The translations under genes were made by a program, and so were the position numbers. From NCBI GenBank assembly GCA_031771865.1, contig JASISA010000041.1, positions 434,001-498,000 on the forward strand: DNA of 64,000 nucleotides, written 5' to 3'. Source of the stretch: Nothophaeocryptopus gaeumannii. Lineage: Eukaryota; Ascomycota; Dothideomycetes; Mycosphaerellales; Mycosphaerellaceae. The notes beneath the pieces were generated by a model. That model ran no database searches, was not told where the DNA came from, and saw only the letters and a program-made list of their open reading frames with translations. This document shows, in pieces, positions 30,607 to 38,868 of the stretch. The number at the start of each line of letters is the position of its first letter. Within the stretch, counting starts at the first letter, position 1.

Positions 30607-31857
30607 CTAGTCATGCCGCCACGGAATTTCCACACCAGCTTCCTTCACAGCAACATCAATCGCCTCCACCAACATCTCATCCCACCTCCCAATCCACCAC
30701 CGATCCCGAAACCTCCTCAGCAACGTCGCATAATTCTTCAATACACATAGCGCAGCTGGTTCCCGTCCCCTCACCTCCGTCACATACTCCTCAGGCATCA
30801 GCGCAGGAAAATGCGCCACAGCACGCATATCATCCGGTCTCGCCTGGACGATTCTCCACCCGCCATTCAGGATAGCCGCTGCATCTGCACAGGGGAGGGA
30901 AAGCATAGGAAAATGCTTCGTATCGATCATGTGTTCGCCCGTATCATCAGCATGGAGGTTAGAGATATACTCCGTACTCGCACCATCCACAGGAAAAATA
31001 TTCGCTACAATCTCAGCGTTTTCCGGATCGGCGGATATTTCCCATAACGCTCTCGGTCTACGGAAAAGTGCGAAAATGGCGAGGATGTCGTCTAATGTTG
31101 GGGGAGATTCTGCTGAATGGACGGATGCGAAAGCTAGGACTACGAGCAGAGTGGAGAAGACGAATATGACGGATTTGCTTCCTGGCTCTGGTTCGGGAGA
31201 ACGGAGGAGGTTTTGGAAGAGGCCTAGGGCTGTCGTGTGGTGTTGGAGGCCACGGGTGCGGTACGTTGTGGCTCGGGAGAGGTCGTTTTGGAGGAAGCAT
31301 TCGGTTGCGAGATCTAGGCCTGCGAGGGCTAACATGGCGTGTTGAAGGAGAGGTTGGTTCTCTGCCTTGGCCGGGACCTGTATCTGCCATACATATCTCG
31401 CTTGTTCGTTTGGAAAGAGGTGGTAGGAGGTTGTTAGAGAGTATCGGTGCATGAGCGTTAGGTCTAGCCCATCGAATCCGGGTGTTGTGCCTGGATAGGG
31501 GCCTGGGGTGGAGGCGCTGTTTGAGGGGGAGTAGTCATTTTGCCGGTGACTGAAGACAATGATTAGACTGCTTTCCCAGGGCCTCCTCATATGTACGAAG
31601 TCATCAACGCCACAGATGCCTTGTGTGTGCTGATCAAGCCACGTACCGATTCAATGCACTGTCGATTGGATAGTAGCAGGTCTCCTTCCTTCTCAAGCAA
31701 TTTTTGCACACGGGTCTCCTTTCGTCACACTACACCAGTCAATGTCAGCGAGATGCCAGCCATCCACAGATCGGTACCCGAGACCCGCCTTCACATGCCG
31801 TACTTTGCATGAAGCACAGCCAGTTGTTGTTTTCGGATGATGCCTCCGAGATGACAT
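30607..31857 (-). CDS. Upc2-type Zn2Cys6 transcription factor
   Basis: Minus-strand regulator of 364 residues, exons 31857-31789, 31729-31647 and 31549-30607. Exon 1 reads MSSRRHHPKTTTGCASCKVRHVK, and exon 2 CDERRPVCKNCLRRKETCYYP, together a complete zinc cluster with the Upc2-like K-V-R-H-V-K pattern. Intron 1 (31730-31788) needs a GC donor (AAG|GCGGGT) with a CTGAC branch and a TAG acceptor; GT alternatives in the region give a stop or destroy the cysteine spacing. Intron 2 (31550-31646) is GTACGT/CAG. Exon 3 holds the family core LTLMHRYSLTTSYHLF and QPLLQHAMLALAGLDLA. Upc2-type factors control sterol uptake and synthesis in yeasts; here the target is unknown. The next gene, about 0.95 kb away and divergent, is an RTA1-family pseudogene, with a MITE between them. 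Confidence 0.85.
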
Positions 31858-32801
31858 CTAGGTGGTCTTCGTTTATCGCGACCTCCACGATCGTGGTAGA
31901 CGCCTCCAGCCTCGTACTGTACGACACGAGATACGAGTGCGTCCGCGAAGGGGGTCCATCGAGCGTGACATTTGAGGAATGATGTCTGGTCCGTGGATGT
32001 CAGTGTGGTTCAGGACCAATACCCGGACGTTCCATACGATTGGGTATTTTGAGTGCGCTAAACTGCATTTGGTGAGTGCGAAACAAAGAAGCTTCTCGTA
32101 CTGTACGAGGTTTGTAGAGAAAGAAACCTCCGACTACTGCAGTACAGGGGGTCACAAGGTCGGCTGACAGTGAAAGCTTGCTTGGCGGGAATATCGACCT
32201 TCTTCAAACGGCTTTCTACCTCGACACAGGCACTCTGAGGAATAGTTTATATAACCAAAGTTGTTCAGTTTTGCACGGCGATTCTAGTGATACCAATTTG
32301 ACTAGGCAATCTGTCTGTATGTGGAAGCCCTCACCAAAAGCTGGTGGGTCTCCACACTGTCAGCCGATGTTGCGACCCCCTGTGGCAGGCTCTTTATTCC
32401 GATGAAGTAAGTGAGTATTAATCATCCGACTATGGCTAGGATACAATGGCCTCGCATTGCTCACATAAGGTACGCGATGACTCAAGAAGAGTCATGGCAT
32501 CAACAGTCGGCTTGGTCTTTTGAGGTCGTATTCTGAGAACAAGGAGAGCGAATCCGGTCAGGAAAGGAGCCAGAAACAGCCAAACGCCCGCTCCACAACA
32601 TTGCCACGCGATCGGTAAGTCTGCATTCCGAACCACAGGATGAAAGCTGAAAACATCATCTTTGGGCTGTGCAGAAACGTAGTGTGCACATTATAGTCAG
32701 AGATGGCCAATGGACGTAATATCTCTTTCATCTCACTTTTCTTCATCCCGGCACCTTGTTCTCAGATAAGCTTCAACCTGATCTGAGAAAAGTTCGACGA
32801 C
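31858..32801. other. Divergent intergenic stretch with MITE and a possible minus-strand exon
   Basis: This region separates the Upc2-type factor from the RTA1 pseudogene. It contains the MITE-like element at 32145-32382. On the minus strand, about 32436-32690 has a protein-like open frame (LPIAWQCCGAGVWLFLAPFL, a membrane-helix-like stretch, then RIRPQKTKPTVD) ending at a TAG at 32436, but I could not find a start or upstream exon. It may be the last exon of a small membrane protein or a remnant. Confidence 0.35.
32145..32382. mobile_element. MITE-like element with 28-bp terminal inverted repeats
   Basis: The left end (32145-32172, CAGGGGGTCACAAGGTCGGC then TGACAGTG) matches the reverse complement of the right end (32355-32382) at 25 of 28 positions. 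The body is 182 bases, AT-richer than the flanks, with no coding frame, so the element is non-autonomous. The flanks read AGTA| and |TGGC; a 2-bp TA duplication decayed to TG is possible, but no clear target-site duplication is left. The CAGGGG terminus is of the kind seen in hAT-like and Tc1/mariner-like elements, so the superfamily is not assigned. It sits in the shared promoter region of the Upc2-type factor and the RTA1 gene. Confidence 0.8.
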
Positions 32802-33802
32802 ATGTCGACGTATGCGAGGTGCACCGAGGTCACGCCTCAATGTCCAATTGAAGCAACAACTTACGGCTATCGACCAAATCTTGCGGGGAACATTGTCCTA
32901 CTTGTCGTCTTTGGAATCTGCACTCTCGCGCAGGTTGCCCTGGGAATTCGATATCGCCTGACGTCTTTCAGCATCATCGTATCGATCGGATGCCTCGGAG
33001 AAGTAATCGGCTACCGCGGGCGACTTATCATGCACGACAACCCTTGGAGTAGCAACGGCTTCAAGATCCAGATTGTCTGCTTAATTCTGTCGCCTTCATT
33101 CCTGGCGGCCGGGATATACCTCACCCTGAAGCATCTGGTATTGAGCCTAGGACCAGAGAAGTCGAGACTACGGCCGAGCCTCTACACCTGGATGTTCATC
33201 TCTTCCGACGCTTTTAGTATTATTCTCTAAGCCGCCGGCGGAGGCGTGGCTTCGGCAGAGACGACGGAGCTGGTAGATGGTGGGAACAGCATCATGATTG
33301 CGGGTATCGCGTTTCAGGTGGCAACGATGTTCGTCTGCATGATCTTGGCTGTAGACTTTGGGTTGAGATGGTGGCGCTCGAACAGATCAAGCGCGGTTTT
33401 CGAGGAGAAGCACCACGATTATGCCACACAGCGCAGGTTCCGGTACTAACTGGGGTGCTCGACGATCGGGTTTCTAGCCATATTCGTCAGGTGCGTGTAT
33501 AGACTGCCAGAGATGTCAGGCGGATGGGGCAACCCTCTTACGCAAAATGAGAAGGAGTTCCTCATCCTTGATGGAGCGTAAGTCTGGCCGAGGTGAAATC
33601 CGAATGTGCAACAATCGCTGACCTGTCTTGCAGTATGATTGCCCTGGCGTGCATTCTGATGACAATAGCTCATCCAGGTATCTTCTTCCCTGCGATGCGT
33701 GGCGATCGGATGCCATCGACGCGAGCTGGAATGGTAGAAGGGTTGGATTCGGACGTGAGCATGCCGGCTTCAAGAGGGGAGACTGGAAACCCTGCACAGT
33801 GA
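32802..33802 (+). pseudogene. RTA1-family membrane protein with two in-frame stops
   Basis: RTA1-like proteins are seven-helix membrane proteins linked to lipid movement and resistance to toxic lipids or azoles. The exons would be 32802-33577 and 33634-33802 (GTAAGT, GCTGAC, CAG). The family signature is clear: YGYRPNLAGNIVLLVVFGI, GYRGRLIMHDNPWSSNGFKI, LSPSFLAAGIYLTLKHLVL, RLRPSLYTWMFISSDAFSIIL, then a TAA (33228-33230) where the family has a conserved Gln, followed in the same frame by AAGGGVASAE. A second TAA (33447-33449) follows RRFRY and precedes LGCSTIGFLAIFVRCVYRLP. The rest, PHPGIFFPAM-like AHPGIFFPAMRG, is intact. Both stops can arise from CAA by C-to-T. The gene is complete in all other respects (314 codons), so inactivation seems recent. 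Confidence 0.85.
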
Positions 33803-34266
33803 GCGACGACAGATCAGACATATCGACAGACCGCAGAGTATAGTGTACAGCGGAGCGCCACATAGGTAGATTATTCTTACTTTCGCGCTATCGCATTCGT
33901 TGGATATCCGGGCGGGTAAGGATGAGATGATCCTCTGGTCTCTTGGTGCGCAGAGACCGGCGCAAGATGCGGCCGAGCTTGCGTTCTGTTGCTGCGTTTC
34001 CGCACATGATCCAAGTGGACCGCCCTTGATTGTCACATGCATTTGCATTGTCTCGACATGCAGGTGAGTGAGTGAATGTAGCGGGTGAAGGAGGTCGGCC
34101 CCACCTGCCTAATAAAGAGGGGAATTTGATTGCCAAGAGCCTTGGACTTCGACAACTGACATCAACCCGCACTTCGACTTGCGTAGTACAAGCCGCACAC
34201 GACCCTCGCTGGAGGCATCGCATTGAAGACAAGGAAGGCTATGGTCTGGCGATAATCACGGCGACA
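33803..34266. other. Intergenic stretch upstream of SRP72
   Basis: The frame of the SRP72 gene is open back to 34072, but the conserved N-terminus starts at ATG 34267, so this is probably promoter and leader. Nothing else was recognised. Confidence 0.4.
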
Positions 34267-36201
34267 ATGTCACTCCCCTCGCTATCCTCACTCCTTAGCC
34301 ACACGCACATCCAAGACGATGAAGAGGTCCTTCGAGCCGCCGACGCCCACCTCAAACGTTCGAAAAGCGATCTCCAGGCGCAGCATGTGAAGGTGGTGGC
34401 ACTACTGAAGTTGGACCGATACGAAGATGCAATCAAAGCATTGGACGCAGGCGGAGAGAAGTTGAAGGGAAGAGCGACTCTAGAGCATGCATATGCTCTA
34501 TACAAGTCCGGAAGCCCAGCAGCTGCAACAGAATTGGCCCAGAAGGGTTCAGAAAGAGGCTTTAAGCATGTTGAGGCGCAATCACGATACAGGAGCGAGG
34601 ACTTTGCGCGCGCGGCGGAGTTGTATAGGGACCTCGCGGCAAGACCTGGTGAGGATGCCGAGGCCGATTTGAGGATCAACTCTGGAGCCACGGATGCGCA
34701 ACTCGAATGGTCTGGCCAGGGTGCACTGGTGCAGAAGAAGAAGCCTGGGCGGGAAGACTTGGAAGCCTTCGAGACGGCATACAATGCAGCTTGTGGGAGC
34801 ATAGCCCGCGGCGAGCTTGGACAGGGAGAAGTGCTGCTGAAGCGCGCAGGAGACCTTTGCATATCGCTTGAGGATTTGAGCGAGGATGAGAAACAGGCGG
34901 AACTACTACCAATCAAGGTGCAACGTATTTATGTGCTGTCAAGACTGGGCAGGACCGAGGAAGCAGAAGCTGTAGCCCAGACTGTCGATATCAAGGCCGT
35001 TCCGGACTCCATCACCCGACACATTGCTCAAGTCAACTCAATATCTTCAAAGCCTACCGGAAACCCATATCTTACCCAGAGACTCGTGGCGAATGACCTG
35101 GACTCCCTCAAGCCGGACTACCCGTTCCGCTTCCAGTCTGCGATTTTGAAGCGCAACCGCTATGCTGCTGAATTGGAGGCATCGAAGTATGCAGGTACTG
35201 CACTTTCGACCGGCGCAACGCTCAAGCAGCAAGCGTCTGCAAACACAGACTCATTCTACAACACCCTCTCAGTCGTAAATGCCGCAGCTCACGCGAAGAG
35301 CCAGACTGGGAAGGAAGCGCTGAAGCACATTGTACCGGTGCTCGAGAAGCGACCCAGCGACATCGGTTTGATATTTACAATCTCCCAGCTATATGTCATG
35401 ACCGGAAACTCTGCGTCAGCCATTGATATGGTGGAGAAATTCCTTGCCCGTCTTGAGCAGTCAGGTCCTGCAGAACTAGACGCACGATTTGCGCCAGGGC
35501 TTGTCGGCGCCGTTGTCAGCCTTTACGAGAGGCAAGGGCGAAAGTCTCACGCACGAACAGAACTCGCAAAAGCTGCTACACACTGGCGAAGGAAATCAAA
35601 AGACAGACCAGTCGGCTGGGTCCAGCTGTTCAAGGCGGCTGGCAGCTCGTTGCTCGACTCGCAGGAGACAGAACACAGCCAATTAGCTCGTGATTTGTTC
35701 AAAGACCTGCGCAAGCTTGACAGTAGCGATCGGTATGCGGCAGCTGGCCTGTTAGCTGCAGCCCCAGAGACTGCTAAAACAGACGACCTGCAAGCCCTCA
35801 CCACCGTGGACCGCCTCGTCGGCGGGATCGACATAGACGCCCTTGAAAACGCAGGTATTGCCCATCTGCCTTCCTCCGGATCTGCAGTGACGTCTCGGAA
35901 GAGGCCAGCTGAGGACACGAAGCCCAAGAAAGCCAAGAAGATTCGCAAGAGCAAAATGCCCAAGGACTATGATACCAACAAGAAGCTTGATCCAGAACGC
36001 TGGTTGCCGCTCAGAGACCGGAGCACTTACAGACCGAAGGGAAAGAAGGCGAAGGCAAGACAGGCGCTCTTCAGTCAGGGTGCTGTTGCCAACGAAATCG
36101 AGGGGAGCAGGCCTGCAACGCCAGCCACTGAGGTCGTCAAGCAGCAGCAAAAGCAGGGTGGTGGTAACAAAAAGAAGAAAGGAAAGGGCAAAGGGTGGTG
36201 A
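34267..36201 (+). CDS. srp72: Signal recognition particle subunit SRP72
   Basis: A 644-residue subunit of the signal recognition particle, which binds 7S RNA with SRP68 and helps target nascent secretory proteins to the ER. I chose ATG 34267 (ACAATGTCACTCCC) because conserved sequence starts there. The N-terminal two thirds are TPR-like helices (VLRAADAHLKRSKSDLQAQH, VKVVALLKLDRYEDAIKALD, ATLEHAYALYKSGSPAAATE, VQRIYVLSRLGRTEEAEAVA). The C-terminus carries the family RNA-binding region: a basic stretch (RKRPAEDTKPKKAKKIRKSK), then YDTNKKLDPERWLPLRDRSTYRPKGKK, where DPERWLP is diagnostic. The tail is Gln/Lys/Gly-rich. Single exon, usual length. Housekeeping gene. Confidence 0.93.
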   Translation: MSLPSLSSLLSHTHIQDDEEVLRAADAHLKRSKSDLQAQHVKVVALLKLDRYEDAIKALDAGGEKLKGRATLEHAYALYKSGSPAAATELAQKGSERGFKHVEAQSRYRSEDFARAAELYRDLAARPGEDAEADLRINSGATDAQLEWSGQGALVQKKKPGREDLEAFETAYNAACGSIARGELGQGEVLLKRAGDLCISLEDLSEDEKQAELLPIKVQRIYVLSRLGRTEEAEAVAQTVDIKAVPDSITRHIAQVNSISSKPTGNPYLTQRLVANDLDSLKPDYPFRFQSAILKRNRYAAELEASKYAGTALSTGATLKQQASANTDSFYNTLSVVNAAAHAKSQTGKEALKHIVPVLEKRPSDIGLIFTISQLYVMTGNSASAIDMVEKFLARLEQSGPAELDARFAPGLVGAVVSLYERQGRKSHARTELAKAATHWRRKSKDRPVGWVQLFKAAGSSLLDSQETEHSQLARDLFKDLRKLDSSDRYAAAGLLAAAPETAKTDDLQALTTVDRLVGGIDIDALENAGIAHLPSSGSAVTSRKRPAEDTKPKKAKKIRKSKMPKDYDTNKKLDPERWLPLRDRSTYRPKGKKAKARQALFSQGAVANEIEGSRPATPATEVVKQQQKQGGGNKKKKGKGKGW

Positions 36202-36430
36202 GCGTGAAGGCCACCTCTACATATCCATGCATATATTACGCGGAACTGCCCTCGTGCAAGCCCTCTCGGCGTTGCTCGGCACCCGACGCTTCGAGCGCGC
36301 TTTTGCAGGGTCCGCATCGGGAAGTCAAGGGCAGCTTGGCCCTACTTCAGCATCCCTGCACCATCAACGACTACCAATGAGACGCTGAACCATTTCAAGC
36401 CGCGGTATAAATCGACAGACACTCACCAGC

Positions 36431-36592
36431 ATGTCTTCGTCAGACGAGCTTGACCTCGAGCTTCCGCAGATCCCGTCAAACATCCAGACGCAAGCTTTCG
36501 GTCGGGTCTCGGCTACTATGCAAGCCCATCAACAAGCCATAGCCCAACATACAAAGTCATTCGGAGCTAAGTATCGCTCACAGCCTCTATGA
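36431..36592 (+). other. Short frame that may be a first exon of the next gene
   Basis: The ATG at 36431 lies 19 bases after a TATAAAT (36406-36412). The frame, MSSSDELDLELPQIPSNIQT onward, is open for 53 codons. Splicing 36571-36623 (GTATCG ... CCAG) would join it in frame to the F-box-like gene downstream, giving 301 residues. The branch site is weak and the join is not required by any family motif. Alternatives are a small independent protein or the remnant of a gene start. Composition (acidic head, Gln/Ala/His helix) looks like real protein. Confidence 0.35.
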
Positions 36593-37389
36593 GTGAAATG
36601 TATAAGTGGCGCTTCCTATCCAGCTTTTCCTCGTATGATTCTTCATCAAACACCTGTCGAACATCGTCCATCATGACCATGCCTCCTTCTCTCCTCAATC
36701 TCCCAATCGAAATTCGGCTTGAGATATACCCCCATCTGTTCGCCGACACGGCTGTCAAAATTGAAGCCTACCAGGACTGTCTCTGCCTACGTCGATCCTA
36801 CCCACAATGCCCACCCCTCCTTCTCCAGACATGCAAACAGCTTCATGACGAAGTCCAGCAGTACCTCTACGACGCGGCGGACATTGAATTCGAACTTCAC
36901 GTGCAAGACCTACCGGTGTTGAGCTGTCAGACTATGCTGCTGACGCGGGAATGGAGATCCCGGAAACATTATGGTGAAGGGTTGTCCGTGTTGGATATGC
37001 CGTCGAATATGATTGAGATGCTCCAACGGGCGAGGAATTTGAGATTGAGCATCTGGATCTATGGGAGTAGGAATTTGGATCTGGTGGAGAGGAATGTCGA
37101 GATTTTGAGGGGTGTTATTGAGGGACCGGGTACGGAGGAGGTGGAGATGGTGGATGAGAGACCAAAGCGGTTCAGGAGGCTGGCGATTACGTTACATTTG
37201 CGCCCGAGATGGATGAGCGGTGAGGTCAACGCAAAGGTTGCGTATGAAGGGTTGGAGGGTTTGGTGAGAGGGGAACTGAAAGAACTGGAGCAGAGCTGCG
37301 TTAGGCAGATTAAGTGGACTGTCGATGCCGAGGAAGAGAGCAAGGAGGCGAGCAAGTCGAGGTTCAATAGTTGGAGCTGGGTGGCATGA
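36589..37389 (+). CDS. F-box-like short protein
   Basis: Up to 266 residues from ATG 36589; ATG 36673 (MTMPPSLLNLPIEIRLEIYP) is an equally likely start because it directly precedes the conserved LNLPIEIRLEIYPHLF. This motif, with LLLQTCKQLHDEVQQYLYDAA after it, is the pattern of the large family of short F-box-like or DUF-type proteins in Dothideomycetes. The middle has a beta-rich stretch (ARNLRLSIWIYG) and the end is acidic and Lys/Glu-rich (EEESKEASKSRF). No membrane or secretion signal. The first exon may lie at 36431. Function unknown. Confidence 0.72.
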   Translation: MSEMYKWRFLSSFSSYDSSSNTCRTSSIMTMPPSLLNLPIEIRLEIYPHLFADTAVKIEAYQDCLCLRRSYPQCPPLLLQTCKQLHDEVQQYLYDAADIEFELHVQDLPVLSCQTMLLTREWRSRKHYGEGLSVLDMPSNMIEMLQRARNLRLSIWIYGSRNLDLVERNVEILRGVIEGPGTEEVEMVDERPKRFRRLAITLHLRPRWMSGEVNAKVAYEGLEGLVRGELKELEQSCVRQIKWTVDAEEESKEASKSRFNSWSWVA

Positions 37390-38868
37390 GGCTTACTCGT
37401 CGAAGTAGCTTTTACGTGTCATTGTGCGCGGGATCTTGCTTTGTATGTGAGTGCCTTGGTTTGATCATGTGATCCGGTGATCGACTGACTATCACATATA
37501 GTAGTCCAGATATTTTACTCCGATGCCCTCATCAGATTAGCCACCCATCTCAAATCAGACCAGTCCCCCCTCTCGCGAAGCCGTCATCCCTCTTTACTCT
37601 GGACTTCATTAGCTCCTTCCACTCGCAATTGAACAAGAACTCACCCCTGCCTCCTATTTCCCTTAACCATCTCTCAAGTCGCCACAACGGAACAACTTGC
37701 GGATCAATATCGAGACCAAACCTGGCCAGCAGCCCATACCATCACGAGCACTGCGCCAGCTGCAAAGATGAAGAGCGAGACGAGAGCCGTGGAAAGCGTG
37801 TGTTTCTTGACCAACTTGTTGGCGGAAGCTTCTTCGGTTTTGATATCGATAGCAATGATACCGTCTGCTGTAATTGCAGCTGCGTCTTGGTACACCTTCG
37901 GCTGGTGCTTAAAGACTAACTCGTCCTTGGTGTCGAGAGCCTACGCGGACGCCCTTCTGTCTTGGTCGTTGATTTTGGTCGGAAAGGGTGTAGTGTTGAG
38001 GGTGTTGATTGCGAAGATCAATAGACTGTCTTGACGGCTGATGCAACTGTTATAGGGTTGGTCTCCAAGGCTGAAACGAAGTGACTACGCGGTCTGCATT
38101 GTTTTGTGCTCGTGAAACAATACCTGTGAATTTGTTGTTAGTGAATAGACGCTGCTGCACATGAAACTAATCTAGGGTCTGTGCGTACTCACCTGTGATT
38201 GGGCTTTGGAGACTCGGAGTAGAGCAAGCCTAAGTATCTCATCCGAGAGAACTCCAATAAACATCCAGGACAAAAGAGAAGAACAGTGACGACGCCCATG
38301 CGAACCTTGGGCAAGACGAGCCCATCGTCAGTGTCGAGAGCATATGTGGAAGCCATTCCTGTTTGTGTCCCTAGCGTATTGGTAAAAAAAGATGGCGCGT
38401 TTGAGTGTGTTGCTTGCAAAACTTAATGGTCGGTCTAATGTTGTTGACGGTGTAGAGATTGAACCAAGGAGAGTGTCCATAAAGGCGTTGTGCACCTTTT
38501 GTGTGCATGTGCACATGTCTAGAGATGGTAAGTGAATGAGCACCGGTGCAGATGCAGTCACTCTACGTCGCTTGCCGATGCGTCATGGGTGAAGGAGCGC
38601 CGCGACAGTGGCAGCTGATAGCGCTCACCTGAAATTATTGAGAATCGGCCGCGGAATGCCCAAGTAGCAGTGTAGCATATGTCATTCCTTCTGAGATATC
38701 ATACAGAAGCCGTAGAGCTATTTGCACATGAATGAAGCAAATTGTAGCCGCCGTCATCGACATTCCCTCCCAGCACGGATACATCAAGCTTTGACCGACA
38801 GAGCGATTTGATCATGCCCATAGATCGAAGAATAGTGGCTGCTCATCGAGCCATGCAGGCTCATTCTC
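37390..38868. other. Intergenic stretch with decayed tandem duplication
   Basis: No intact gene is supported here. Two related minus-strand coding remnants lie at about 37704-37960 and 38189-38420 (separate entry). The rest (37390-37700 and 38562-38868) shows no motif. Confidence 0.4.
37704..38561 (-). pseudogene. Tandem pair of decayed small membrane-protein genes
   Basis: On the minus strand a possible exon starts after a GTAG acceptor near 37943 and reads ALDTKDELVFKHQPKVYQDA, then a polar part, LVKKHTLSTA and a membrane helix (LFIFAAGAVLVMVWAAG), and stops at 37704. About 400 bases away the minus strand reads STYALDTDDGLVLPKVRMGV, then a hydrophobic stretch (VTVLLFCPG), ending at 38189. 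The shared ALDT-x-D-x-LV and similar flanking DNA (37981-38034 against 38380-38440) show a tandem duplication. Neither copy has a clear start, and the second has lost most of the first copy's middle. One copy may still be a working spliced gene. Confidence 0.4.

Noticed and set aside
33217..33263. Intron that would remove the first stop of the RTA1 gene
   Set aside because: It would delete the conserved AAGGG region of the family; the frame on both sides aligns directly if the stop replaces Gln.
34239..34916. Long minus-strand frame opposite SRP72
   Set aside because: It is antisense to conserved TPR coding sequence; the Ser/Ala-rich translation follows from the codon bias of the true gene.
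38450..38475. Possible tRNA B-box-like word (GGTTCAATCTC, minus strand)
   Set aside because: No matching A-box or cloverleaf at the right distance; similar words elsewhere in the window also failed.
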